Source of the DNA: G963674505 sp964575975
GTDB taxonomy: Bacteria > Desulfobacterota > Desulfobacteria > Desulfobacterales > SKZT01
DNA length: 37,081 nt
Direction of reading: 5' to 3'
Assembly: GCA_964575975.1 (NCBI GenBank)
Contig: CAZNTU010000030.1
Location: 1-37,081 of the forward strand
Shown: piece by piece, positions 16,535 through 24,496 of the stretch
Layout of the letters: the number at the start of each line of letters is the position of its first letter
Numbering within the stretch: position 1 is the stretch's first letter
Translations under genes and position numbers: made by a program
Notes under the pieces: generated by a model
Databases searched by the model: none
What the model saw: the letters and a program-made list of their open reading frames with translations, nothing else
What the model was told of the DNA's origin: nothing

Positions 16535-17761
16535 CTACATCACATCCTTGTCGCTCTCCTCGATCGCCTTGTCGATTTCGGCTTTCAACTGGGGCGGCAA
16601 ATCCGGAATGTCTATACTCAGAAAGCCTTGGACGATGGTAGAAACCGCCTCGTCTTCGCTTAGTCCCCGAGACATAAGATACATGATCTCCTCCTGGGCG
16701 ATCTTTCCAACGGCTGCCTCGTGCGACATTTCCACGCCCTCGGCGTGACCTTCCAATTCAGGAATCGCGTGAATCTTGCCGCCGTTCAAAATCAGACCCT
16801 TGCATTCTAGATGTGCTTTTACGCCAGGGACTTCGCCGATCAGATGGCCTCTTGCGACGATGTCTCCGCCATTGCTTATGGTCCTTGCGATCACTTCGGC
16901 GCGGGTTCCCGGTTTCTTCAGATAGATCCTGCCTCCGATATCGTACTCGCTACCCGGAGCGCCCACGATTATGGAATAGAACCGCGCCACCGCGTTGTCC
17001 CCAACCAAGTGCGTTGTGGGATACATCTGGAGCGAATCGACTGGCTTCATACAGATATAGTTGTTAAGGAAAAGCCCTCCTTCCTCCACTTGGGCCACGC
17101 TCCGAGGTCTCACCTTCATATCCTCGGCCCAGTTGTGTATCATCGTGAACGACAGCTTGGCGTTCTTTTTGACGAAAAATTCCGAAATGCCGACATGCAC
17201 GCCCTTTTGCAAATGGGGCGACGTCGCGCATCCCGTGATGATGTGAAGCTCGGAATCCTCCTCGGCGATTACGATATTGTGGACAACTTGCCGATGGCCG
17301 TTCTTATCGATATACATGCACGCCTGAATCGGATAGATGCTTTTTGCGCCCGGAAGCGCCCTGATCAGATATCCGTCCTGGAGGTTCAGCTCCGCCTCCG
17401 CCGTATACTTATCGGTTTCGACCGAAGCCAGTTTCCAATAATAGTCCCAGATCCAGTCGTATTTTTCCAAGGCCTGCCTGATCGAAACTACCTCGACCCC
17501 TTCGCTTTTGCTTTTGCAATGCACGACCTTGGAATCCTTCTGAAAGAAAGTTCCTCCCCGCTCCTTTTCGGTCAAATCCAGACCGGACATGACCAAACGT
17601 TCTCGTTCGGCTTCGGGAAGTTCAAGCAAGTCCTTGTCGGATACCATCTCGTGGGCCACGTCCGAACCGTCGTATTCCTCCAAATCGATATCGGGGCCTA
17701 GAGCGGCGGCCTTTTTCGACGCCCGTTCGGCTTTTTGCCTTAATTCTTCTCTATTACGCAT
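16535..17761 (-). CDS. sufB: SufB/SufD-family Fe-S cluster assembly scaffold
   Basis: The protein has 408 residues, shorter than the roughly 480-495 of classical SufB, with a reduced N-terminal region. The beta-helix core is recognisable from VHNIVIAEEDSELHIITG to the C-terminal helix, which carries the diagnostic MSHEAAVGKIAQEEIMYLMS and RGLSEDEA. A cysteine in HLECKGLILNGG aligns with the region of the essential E. coli SufB cysteine. With SufC it would form the ATP-driven scaffold on which Fe-S clusters are built in the cytoplasm. It overlaps sufC by 22 bases. No sufD, sufS, sufE or sufU is adjacent, so this resembles the minimal two-gene systems of anaerobes and archaea. The ATG at 17761 precedes RNREELRQKAERASKKA. 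Confidence 0.9.
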   Translation of the reverse strand: MRNREELRQKAERASKKAAALGPDIDLEEYDGSDVAHEMVSDKDLLELPEAERERLVMSGLDLTEKERGGTFFQKDSKVVHCKSKSEGVEVVSIRQALEKYDWIWDYYWKLASVETDKYTAEAELNLQDGYLIRALPGAKSIYPIQACMYIDKNGHRQVVHNIVIAEEDSELHIITGCATSPHLQKGVHVGISEFFVKKNAKLSFTMIHNWAEDMKVRPRSVAQVEEGGLFLNNYICMKPVDSLQMYPTTHLVGDNAVARFYSIIVGAPGSEYDIGGRIYLKKPGTRAEVIARTISNGGDIVARGHLIGEVPGVKAHLECKGLILNGGKIHAIPELEGHAEGVEMSHEAAVGKIAQEEIMYLMSRGLSEDEAVSTIVQGFLSIDIPDLPPQLKAEIDKAIEESDKDVM

Positions 17762-18507
17762 CGTACACACTCCTTGTATCCCATCTGGCCTATGCATTTT
17801 AAAATCTCGCGAGGATTCGTCGTGCAGCTCAACACGCCGTCGTACAGAACCTGTCCTTTGTCGGCGGTTACATAATCGAGAATATAACCCGTGTGCGTGA
17901 TGATCAGCCCCATTTTTCTCCTCGCCTGTTTTTGCTCGATAATCGGCTTGTATTCCTCGGGATGCAGTTGCTTTTCCAATAGGACCGCTATGCTGTTTCC
18001 CACCAGGGATATATTTTCCAGATCGACCCCGGACTCGGGTTCGTCGAAAAGCATCAAATCTGCCTTCTGCGCCATGAGCTGCAATAGCTCCGAACGTTTT
18101 ATCTCGCCTCCCGAAAAACCCGCGTTGACATCGCGGTCCAAAAAATTCCTGAAGTCGACTTTTTCGGCAAGGCCATCCACATCCACATCTTTTCCGCCAG
18201 CGCAAATCCCCACCATCTGGCGGGTTTTCAATCCGTTGATCGTGGGCGGCCGCTGGTACGACATCCCAATGCCGAGGCGAGCACGCTCGTTGATTGGCAT
18301 ACGGGTTATTTCTTCGCCCTTGAAGAACATTTTTCCGCCGACGATCTTGTATTGGGGATATCCCATGATGGTCATCAAGAGAGACGTCTTTCCCGACCCG
18401 TTGGGGCCGAACAAAACATGCGTTTCTCCGGGATGGATATCCAGATCGATATGCTTGAGGATGATCCTGCCCTCCAATTCCACTTGCAAATCTTCTATCT
18501 TTAACAT
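17740..18507 (-). CDS. sufC: Fe-S cluster assembly ATPase SufC
   Basis: This is an ABC-type ATPase of 255 residues without membrane domain. Walker A is GPNGSGKTS (35-43), the signature is FSGGEIKRSE, Walker B is LMLFDEPESGVD and the H-loop is ITHTG. FSGGEIKR with a glutamate after GG is typical of SufC. A charged insert after the Walker B region (LHPEEYKPIIEQKQARRK) is longer than in E. coli SufC and resembles the archaeal and anaerobe forms. AGGAGGGG stands five bases before the ATG. It is the first gene of the sufC-sufB operon, and its 3' end overlaps the sufB start. Confidence 0.94.
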   Translation of the reverse strand: MLKIEDLQVELEGRIILKHIDLDIHPGETHVLFGPNGSGKTSLLMTIMGYPQYKIVGGKMFFKGEEITRMPINERARLGIGMSYQRPPTINGLKTRQMVGICAGGKDVDVDGLAEKVDFRNFLDRDVNAGFSGGEIKRSELLQLMAQKADLMLFDEPESGVDLENISLVGNSIAVLLEKQLHPEEYKPIIEQKQARRKMGLIITHTGYILDYVTADKGQVLYDGVLSCTTNPREILKCIGQMGYKECVRCVIEKN

Positions 18508-18609
18508 TTTTCCCCTCCTGTCCGAGACAATTCATACGGCTCGAGGCTTTCGGCCTCCGTCGGGCCGAATCTCCCGCGCGCGAATATCGGCCTGTTCAAA
18601 TAATGGATT

Positions 18610-18637
18610 ATTCTAAACATCCATACTTAATGCGCAA
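18610..18637 (-). promoter_or_regulatory. Possible promoter of sufC-sufB
   Basis: Read leftward, TTGCGC (18632-18637) and TAGAAT (18610-18615) are 16 bases apart. It would give a leader of about 95 bases. I found no convincing IscR or SufR-type site around it. Confidence 0.35.
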
Positions 18638-18770
18638 GTACTCAGGAATCGGTCGCAACCGTTGAACATTTTCGCGCAATTTGATAATAAGGCGAGTTTG
18701 AGCCGAAGTCTGGAGCGACGTAAAAGCCGATTCCATGCTCGGCAATTCTCCAAAACACAGGACCGCCAAT

Positions 18771-20204
18771 ATGTACAGACACATAAGCAAGCTGTGCGCC
18801 TTCCACATCTACGAAGCGCTTTGCGATGGACTATCCCACTTTTCCGGTCCAAGCAGGGCCGCGCTCCTTTACTCATCCAACCCCGACGATCCTATGCGCG
18901 TCTACGATCCCCAGAATCTTTTGGAAGGCCACGAACCCAAACTCAAGGAGCTTTTCATGGATTCCACCGCTTGGCGAGACGCTTGGCTCGCTACCGAACT
19001 TCCGGGAATAAACGCCCAACCGATCGTCGAGAAAAATCTCCAACTGACCGGATTGATATCCAAGGGCGGACGGTCTCGAAGCATCTTCTATCAAATGTGG
19101 TTTACCGAACATCATCCGGACATGTGTTCCATCGGTCCGACGGAGCGATGGCTTGAACATGCGGTGTGGCTGCTTTCCCATGACGTGACATCCGAGGATT
19201 TCTCGTATATGAACACTTCCGGCTATGTCCTGAGGGAATACTCGACTCACGCCGTGCGAGACTTTATCGTAGACGAGCTTAACATAAAACTCGGCATGGA
19301 CATTCAACTGCGCGTCTATCCTGTTTTGGACGCCGTCCTGGGCATCTCCCGGACGCAGGAAGAAGGCGTCTCTCCATCGGGACGAATCGTATTCGCGGAA
19401 CCCTCTTCGATGAAAAGCGTAGATTTCCTGGTTCGTTTTCTGCCTTTTGAAAAGCCGAACCTGACCAATTTCAAGCATGTTGTCAAATTGATACAAGCCG
19501 TGAAAGATTCGTCCAGAGTACTGATTTCGGACGGAAAAACCATATGCGGAATAGCAAGAGGAAAGATGCCTGCGCATTATTTGACTGCGGATTTCCGGAA
19601 CGGCCACGGTTTTTTTAGCATCGACGACATTCCCGTTTGCAGCTTTTTCGACGGCGCATTTCATTCCTCCACAAGAAAGGCGAATCTGGTCGAATTGGAA
19701 GAGGTCCTGTTAGACTCCCCCTTGGCCGATCCAGTCCAAAAATCCGCAATCTTCAACAAGGTCACGGAGATAGTCCACTCCGCAGGCGAGAAGAAGCATG
19801 GATGCACCATAGTGGTCGATCTGAACAACCCGCCGCTCACGCTTGCCGGGCAAAAGATAGAACCTCCTCTGGATTTGAACGATCCGGAGCATTTCGAGCT
19901 GACCAAATCCTTGTCCATCTTGGACGGCGCTGTTCATTTGAGCGCCGATTTGAAAATCCACGGATTCGCTTGCATACTGGACGGATTGTCGATCCCCAAC
20001 GAGGACAGAGCGAGAGGGGCGAGGTTCAATTCGGCCCTGCGATTCACATCGCAAACTCCCAATACCCTCGTAGTTGTGGTTTCCGCAGATCGACCCGTCT
20101 CCCTGATCCAAGAGGGGGTGGAACTTACGGCCCACTGCGCATGGAGACCCTTTTCCTCGCATGTTCCCGCCCCCCCGACGATTGCGGCATGGGTAAATCG
20201 ATAA
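18771..20204 (+). CDS. DAC (DisA_N) domain protein, putative diadenylate cyclase with N-terminal sensor region
   Basis: The protein has 477 residues. From about residue 335 to 465 it matches the diadenylate cyclase domain: HGCTIVVDL strand, DGA motif (385-387) in SILDGAVHLS, ACILDGLS, and LVVVVSADRPVSLIQEG. In DisA and CdaA the second motif is RHR, in GTRHRAA; here the aligned stretch is GARFNSA (416-422), giving RFN. The domain would make c-di-AMP from two ATP if active; the change leaves activity or product in doubt. The N-terminal 330 residues are soluble and unrecognised and probably form a sensor, as in other DAC fusions. ATG 18771 has AGGA nine bases upstream; ATG 18735 is the alternative. 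The gene is alone, divergent from sufC. Confidence 0.72.
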   Translation: MYRHISKLCAFHIYEALCDGLSHFSGPSRAALLYSSNPDDPMRVYDPQNLLEGHEPKLKELFMDSTAWRDAWLATELPGINAQPIVEKNLQLTGLISKGGRSRSIFYQMWFTEHHPDMCSIGPTERWLEHAVWLLSHDVTSEDFSYMNTSGYVLREYSTHAVRDFIVDELNIKLGMDIQLRVYPVLDAVLGISRTQEEGVSPSGRIVFAEPSSMKSVDFLVRFLPFEKPNLTNFKHVVKLIQAVKDSSRVLISDGKTICGIARGKMPAHYLTADFRNGHGFFSIDDIPVCSFFDGAFHSSTRKANLVELEEVLLDSPLADPVQKSAIFNKVTEIVHSAGEKKHGCTIVVDLNNPPLTLAGQKIEPPLDLNDPEHFELTKSLSILDGAVHLSADLKIHGFACILDGLSIPNEDRARGARFNSALRFTSQTPNTLVVVVSADRPVSLIQEGVELTAHCAWRPFSSHVPAPPTIAAWVNR

Positions 20205-20514
20205 TCGACTTTCGCGGTGATCGTCTCTTTTCCGCGTCCAATTCCGTCATAATTGCATTCGATTTCAGGCTTTTCCCGATTTTCTTTAAATACAAAACAT
20301 TCTAAAGAAGTTAGTCGGACTTCGAAATTCGCCTGCATAAAAAAACACAAGTCGGACTTCGGGACGACTTTTCGCGAAGGGACAAAAAACATGAATACCG
20401 GAAATTTGGCTAAACAAAGGTTTCGCATATCGCGAATGGGCAAAGAAGGGCCGTTCCGGAAATAGTCGTATAAACCGTCCATGAAAAAATATTATCCTAT
20501 ACTCAATTGAATGG
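20205..20514. other. Gene-free stretch after the DAC-domain gene
   Basis: I see no supported gene. A 12-base direct repeat AGTCGGACTTCG occurs at 20313-20324 and 20350-20361. The second copy is part of a weak hairpin (AAGTCG 20349-20354 with CGACTT 20365-20370) followed by only four Ts, a poor candidate terminator for the DAC-domain gene. Confidence 0.3.
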
Positions 20515-20543
20515 TTGAAATATTTCCGGTTTTATCTTAAAAT
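20515..20543 (+). promoter_or_regulatory. Sigma70 promoter of the cold-shock leader
   Basis: TTGAAA (20515-20520) and TAAAAT (20538-20543) are exactly 17 bases apart, each with one mismatch. The expected start near 20550 is about 220 bases before the cold-shock ATG, a long leader as in cspA genes. Confidence 0.55.
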
Positions 20544-20633
20544 GGCGGAAATTTTCGAGAAAGACAGATTGTGTTTTTAGGGGATTTCATCTCGGGCCTT
20601 ATCGGATGAAAAGGGATCAAATAAAGGAGTGTA

Positions 20634-20684
20634 ATGGAAGCAACTCGGAGCATTGGGTTGCTTTTTTTTTGCCGGCTTCCATAG
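20634..20684 (+). CDS. Possible 16-residue leader peptide
   Basis: A very short frame, MEATRSIGLLFFCRLP, starts four bases after AAAGGAGT, an excellent ribosome site with slightly short spacing. It spans the whole hairpin and T run at 20638-20670 and stops just after it. Translation would therefore disrupt the terminator hairpin. It may be a leader peptide of an attenuator or a chance result of an RNA gene ending here. Only the ribosome site and position support it. Confidence 0.3.
   Translation: MEATRSIGLLFFCRLP
20638..20670 (+). terminator. Intrinsic terminator or attenuator in cold-shock leader
   Basis: AAGCAAC (20638-20644) pairs with GTTGCTT (20657-20663) over a 12-base loop, followed by a run of nine Ts (20662-20670). 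It lies about 120 bases after the predicted start and 100 bases before the cold-shock ATG. It could end a small RNA or attenuate the downstream gene. Confidence 0.6.
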
Positions 20685-20770
20685 TTCTGCTGAATACCCT
20701 ATAAATTCAGATAGTTAAATATGGAAACCTTTGTTTTTTTATGTTTTTGTTTAGTAAGGAGGAAGGTTTT

Positions 20771-20971
20771 ATGACTGAAGGCGTGGTCAAATGGTTTAAT
20801 GACAAAAAGGGGTTTGGTTTCATTGAACAAGATGACGGAGGGGATGTTTTCGTGCATCATACCGCCATCAACATGCAGGGATTCAGGACATTGAGCGAGG
20901 GAGACCGCGTGTCGTTCGAAGTGGAGGACAACCACCGCGGACCGGCCGCAAAAAACGTGACCCGGATCTAG
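20771..20971 (+). CDS. Cold-shock protein, CspA family
   Basis: A 66-residue single cold-shock domain with VVKWFNDKKGFGFIEQ (RNP1 KGFGFIEQ), DVFVHHTAI (RNP2) and the end LSEGDRVSFEVEDNHRGPAA. The protein would bind single-stranded RNA and melt structure during cold or growth transitions. It is closer to the family consensus than the copy at 15805-16020. AAGGAGGAAGG stands seven bases before the ATG. An in-frame ATG at 20741 upstream of the ribosome site is rejected. The long leader has a promoter, a terminator-like hairpin, and a second hairpin (CTGAAT 20690-20695 with ATTCAG 20705-20710). A terminator follows the gene directly. Confidence 0.95.
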   Translation: MTEGVVKWFNDKKGFGFIEQDDGGDVFVHHTAINMQGFRTLSEGDRVSFEVEDNHRGPAAKNVTRI

Positions 20972-20984
20972 TTCCAAGACGAAT

Positions 20985-21026
20985 AAAAAATATAAGGCGT
21001 TCTTTATAATCGGAGCGCCTTTTTTA
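20985..21026. terminator. Shared terminator between cold-shock and radical SAM genes
   Basis: AAGGCGTTC (20994-21002) pairs with GAGCGCCTT (21013-21021) over a 10-base loop, with one G-U wobble on the + strand. Seven Ts follow on that strand. On the - strand the same stem has one A-C mismatch and is followed by ATATTTTTTATT, so it may also stop the opposite gene, whose stop codon at 21004-21006 lies inside the loop. Confidence 0.72.
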
Positions 21027-22665
21027 TTCCATCCCGTCCGATCCTTTCCAGAAACGAAATTGTCAAGTCGAGCGAGACCTCGTGTTCGTAAATCTCGCCG
21101 TCATGCGCGACCCCCCTTATTATTCCGTCATTCAAGAACAATGAAAGAAGCTTTCGACCGACTTCCAATCTCTCGGGAAACACCGGAGTTTCCGCCGTTT
21201 CGTACGGACTATCATATTTTGGAAGTTGGTTTTCCCGTTTTTCAAAGGATTTAATAAAATTGACAATGCGGGTCAGCCTTAACAGGGTGGCTACTTCCAA
21301 TCGCGTTGCAGGCCCCGGACAAGGCAACGCGCTGGACCTCCACAAGGAAAATCGGTCGGGCAGAAGCCCTTTTTTTCCAAGATATTCGCAATCGTTGCTT
21401 CCCGGCGCGGGGTAGAATATGGAAAGACCGGCCAAAGATGGACTCTTCGCTAAATACACCAAATCCGCCAGGCTGCTTTCCGCCGTTTGTCCGTATGCCC
21501 CCGCTATCATATAGCAGACAGTCTCCAGTCCGTGTTTTTTGGCAAGGTTCATCGCGTGGCCGATACTCTTTGTCACGTCTTGGCGTCGAAATGCTCGCAG
21601 TTGTTCAACCGACGAAGACCCGCCCGATAAGTTCAATGTTTTGAAACCCGCAGCCTTCATCAACTTCACGGTGGGTTCGTCCAGCGTCGGGGGGTAGAGC
21701 CCGTTCATTGCCCGCAATTCGATTTTGCCGCCGTAACGCGTCGCTATCGCGCTCATCAACTCTCGAAACCAACGCCGGTCGAGGGAAATGTTTTCGTCCT
21801 CGAAATCGATGAATCCGGCGTTTAGAATATTCACTGCCAGATCGATTTCCCTCATTACGCTCTCCAAGCTCCTTATGCGATAGGGAACGCGAGAATTCGC
21901 CAAAGAGCAATACGAACATTTCATCGGACATCCCCTTGAGGCGACAACGACCACGCTGCCCTTTTGGCCCCTTCGGTACCATGTTTTATTCGACATATCA
22001 AAAGCCGGGGGAGGCAGCTTTTCCGGATCTTTCACTGCGGCTGGAGTATCGATAAAGAGAGATCCGTCCTGGTTTCTGAACACGATGCCAGGCACGGACC
22101 GAAAATCGCCATTTTTGCGCAACTTGTCGATCAAAAGCGGAAATGCTTCCTCGCCCTCCCCTCGTATCAGGAAATCGACTGCGGAACATTCCATTACCTT
22201 CTCGGGAAATTCCGTCGGATGATGCCCCCCCATGATCACGACGCATTCAGGCAAAGCCTTTTTCACAGTGACGGCCGCTTCTAAAGCCTCGTCGCTGTAA
22301 GCTGTGAAAAGAGAGGAAATGCCGACAACGGAAGCTTTCGACTCCAAGACGACCTTTTCCAAATGCTGGTAGCTGTAACCATATCTTTTAAAACCATGGA
22401 AAAGGGCAAACGGCGAAATGTCCGGCTTTCCATAGAAGCGATCCAGGTACGCAAATTCGGGAGGACCTTTTTCTTGGCGCGATTTTCCGGTCGCCAATGC
22501 GTCGAAAACTTTGACGTTGACATTAACTTCCCTGATCGAGGCCGCTACGGACAAAAGCCCGTATGGAACGGTCCTCTTCGAGGTGAGATAAAAGTCCCGT
22601 ATGGGCGGTTGAACAAGAAGGACAACCGGGTTGTGTGGCAATCCGAAATTGTGGAACATATACAT
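21004..22665 (-). CDS. B12-binding-type radical SAM protein
   Basis: The protein has 553 residues. An N-terminal cobalamin-binding-type Rossmann domain (about 12-170) has VVLLVQPPIRDFY, VGISSLFTAYSDEALEAA and MGGHHPTEFPE, but no DxHxxG lower-ligand motif. A radical SAM barrel follows, with CPMKCSYC (C246, C250, C253) binding a 4Fe-4S cluster. The family carries out methylations, cyclisations and rearrangements, and the substrate here is unknown. The C-terminal 100 residues are helical. ATG 22665 and ATG 22659 are both possible; the second has GGA at better spacing. It stands alone, just past the terminator of the ribosomal operon, in the same direction. Confidence 0.88.
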   Translation of the reverse strand: MYMFHNFGLPHNPVVLLVQPPIRDFYLTSKRTVPYGLLSVAASIREVNVNVKVFDALATGKSRQEKGPPEFAYLDRFYGKPDISPFALFHGFKRYGYSYQHLEKVVLESKASVVGISSLFTAYSDEALEAAVTVKKALPECVVIMGGHHPTEFPEKVMECSAVDFLIRGEGEEAFPLLIDKLRKNGDFRSVPGIVFRNQDGSLFIDTPAAVKDPEKLPPPAFDMSNKTWYRRGQKGSVVVVASRGCPMKCSYCSLANSRVPYRIRSLESVMREIDLAVNILNAGFIDFEDENISLDRRWFRELMSAIATRYGGKIELRAMNGLYPPTLDEPTVKLMKAAGFKTLNLSGGSSSVEQLRAFRRQDVTKSIGHAMNLAKKHGLETVCYMIAGAYGQTAESSLADLVYLAKSPSLAGLSIFYPAPGSNDCEYLGKKGLLPDRFSLWRSSALPCPGPATRLEVATLLRLTRIVNFIKSFEKRENQLPKYDSPYETAETPVFPERLEVGRKLLSLFLNDGIIRGVAHDGEIYEHEVSLDLTISFLERIGRDGIKKALRL

Positions 22666-22677
22666 TCCAATACCGAC

Positions 22678-22710
22678 AAAAAAAGCCCCGCCGGAATTGG
22701 CGAGGCTTTT
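22678..22710 (-). terminator. Intrinsic terminator of the ribosomal protein operon
   Basis: Read leftward, an 11-bp stem (22699-22709 with 22682-22692) with a 6-base loop is followed by seven Ts (22684 to 22678). The single imperfect pair is a U-G wobble on this strand but a C-A mismatch on the other, which fits leftward use. It lies 27 bases after the rplQ stop. Confidence 0.8.
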
Positions 22711-22736
22711 GGAATTCTTTAAATTGGAAAGCCCTT

Positions 22737-23363
22737 CTATTTTTCGCCGGGTTTTTCCTCGGTCGCTTTTTGTTCCCCTTCGCCTGATGCATCTTCAATC
22801 TTCTTTTCAATATCTTGATCGACCGTATCCTTCGCCTCGGCCGGAGCAACTTCGATCCCCTGGTCCTTGGCGCCAGCATCCGAAGATTCTTTTGCCGGCG
22901 GGGTTTCCGGCGTTTCCTTTCCTTCGGTTGCCGGTTTCGCGGCAGCGACCGTCGGAGCAACCAGTTCCTTCTCATCTTCCTTGAACAATTTTTTCTTGGG
23001 CGCTCCCGCTTCCGTGATCAGTTCGATTATCGATATTGGGGCCGCGTCGCCCTTTCGAATGCCCAATTTGGTGATTCGCGTATATCCGCCTTGCCTTTCG
23101 CCGAATTTCGCGGCGGCCTCTGCGAACAGCTTATGAACGACCTTCTTTTCCCTGACGATGGCGAGAGCTTGGCGCCTTGCGTGAAGATCCCCTCTCTTGG
23201 CCAAAGTGATGATATGATCGATCCACGATCTGAGAGCTTTAGCTTTAACATCCGTGGTTTTGATCTTTTCATGTTTCAATAGCGAGGTCACCATATTTCT
23301 GAACATGGCCTTTCGGTGACTGCTTGTTCTGTTTAGTTTTACTCCAGCTTTTCGATGTCTCAT
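22737..23363 (-). CDS. rplQ: 50S ribosomal protein L17 with long acidic C-terminal tail
   Basis: The ribosomal core MRHRKAGVKLNRTSSHRKAM to SIIELITEAG occupies residues 1-120, the normal full length of bacterial L17 near the exit tunnel. A 90-residue tail rich in E, K, A, P and T follows and is predicted to be disordered. It contains repeats of the flavour ATEGKETPETPPAKE. The tail is in frame and well coded, so it is part of the gene. Some deltaproteobacterial L17 proteins have tails; its role is unknown. The gene is the last of the operon, eight bases after rpoA. Confidence 0.95.
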   Translation of the reverse strand: MRHRKAGVKLNRTSSHRKAMFRNMVTSLLKHEKIKTTDVKAKALRSWIDHIITLAKRGDLHARRQALAIVREKKVVHKLFAEAAAKFGERQGGYTRITKLGIRKGDAAPISIIELITEAGAPKKKLFKEDEKELVAPTVAAAKPATEGKETPETPPAKESSDAGAKDQGIEVAPAEAKDTVDQDIEKKIEDASGEGEQKATEEKPGEK

Positions 23364-23371
23364 GGCGGCGA

Positions 23372-24391
23372 TTATTCTCCTTGCTCCAAATCCTCCTCCG
23401 GCGGCATAAAGCCATCGAGCTTCATCCCCAAAGAAAGGTCCATCTCGGACAAAACTTCTTTTATTTCGTTGAGTGACTTACGGCCAAAGTTTTTCGTCTT
23501 AAGCATTTCTGCTTCCGTCTTTTGAACCAGTTGCCAGATTTTATGGATGTCCGCGTTTTTCAAACAGTTTGCGCTTCTCACCGACAACTCGAGTTCTTCA
23601 ACGCTTCTATACAGATTTTCATTGAACCGGGGCTTTTCGACCCTTTCCCTTTTCTGGTCCGGCTCGGGCTCTATGTCTTCATCGAAATTGATGAAGATGG
23701 TCATTTGTTCCTTCAAAATTTTGGCGGCGTAGGCCACGGAATCTTCGGGGGTGATACTACCATCGGTCCAAACTTCCATCGTGAGCTTGTCATAGTCGGT
23801 ATCCTGGCCCACCCTGGCGTTTCCCACAACGTAGCTGACCTTTTTGATAGGGGAGAAGACCGCGTCGATCGGTATCGTCCCGATAGGCGCTTCCTCGTCC
23901 TTGTTTTCTTCGGCCAATGCATAGCCCTTTTCCACTTTGACGGTCATTGTCATTTTAAGTCTGCCGTTCTTGGAAAGGCTTGCGATATGATGCTCCTTGT
24001 TCAGGACCTCCACTTTGCCGTCATCGCTTTTTATGCATCCCGCCGTAACCTCGCCTTCGGAATTTTCGTCGATGTATACGGTATGCGTGTCAGTATCCGC
24101 CGTTTTCATCCTGACTCCCTTCAAATTCAGGATGATTTCCGACACGTCCTCCAGAACGCCAGGAATGACGGAAAATTCGTGCATGACGCTTTCGAACTTG
24201 ACCGCCGTGATTGCCGCTCCGTAAAGCGACGACAGTATGATACGCCTGAGCGAATTTCCGATGGTCGTTCCGAACCCTCTTTCAAGCGGTTCGCACACGA
24301 ACTTGCCATAGGTCCGGCGGCTGCTGACCTGGACCTTTTCCGGCTTGATTATCTTTTGCCAGTTAATGTACATCAGATCGCTTGATGCCAT
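23372..24391 (-). CDS. rpoA: DNA-directed RNA polymerase alpha subunit
   Basis: The alpha subunit dimerises to start core polymerase assembly. Its 339 residues comprise the N-terminal assembly domain with GTTIGNSLRRIILSSLYGAA and HEFSVIPGVLEDVSEIILNL, an acidic linker around DEDIEPEPDQKRE, and the C-terminal domain. The latter has ELELSVRSANCLKNADI and LKTKNFGRKSLNEIKEVL, which contact UP elements and activators. Length is normal. GGAG precedes the ATG. It is separated from rpsD by a structured 161-base spacer and followed closely by rplQ. Confidence 0.97.
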   Translation of the reverse strand: MASSDLMYINWQKIIKPEKVQVSSRRTYGKFVCEPLERGFGTTIGNSLRRIILSSLYGAAITAVKFESVMHEFSVIPGVLEDVSEIILNLKGVRMKTADTDTHTVYIDENSEGEVTAGCIKSDDGKVEVLNKEHHIASLSKNGRLKMTMTVKVEKGYALAEENKDEEAPIGTIPIDAVFSPIKKVSYVVGNARVGQDTDYDKLTMEVWTDGSITPEDSVAYAAKILKEQMTIFINFDEDIEPEPDQKRERVEKPRFNENLYRSVEELELSVRSANCLKNADIHKIWQLVQKTEAEMLKTKNFGRKSLNEIKEVLSEMDLSLGMKLDGFMPPEEDLEQGE

Positions 24392-24496
24392 ATTGATATC
24401 TCCGAGATCTAATTAATCGCGACGAGCGGCTTTCGACGCTCGCATTATCGACACAGCGGCGTCCCGCTTTCAATTCGCTAACCAATGCGCCGCATG

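Noticed and set aside
16535..18535. Single 666-codon leftward frame covering sufB and sufC
   Set aside because: Only the last 408 codons encode SufB. The first part is sufC read in the wrong frame, while SufC itself is intact in another frame with its own ribosome site. It is not a fusion.
20253..20465. 70-codon rightward frame after the DAC-domain gene
   Set aside because: No ribosome site, no recognisable fold, random-looking composition.
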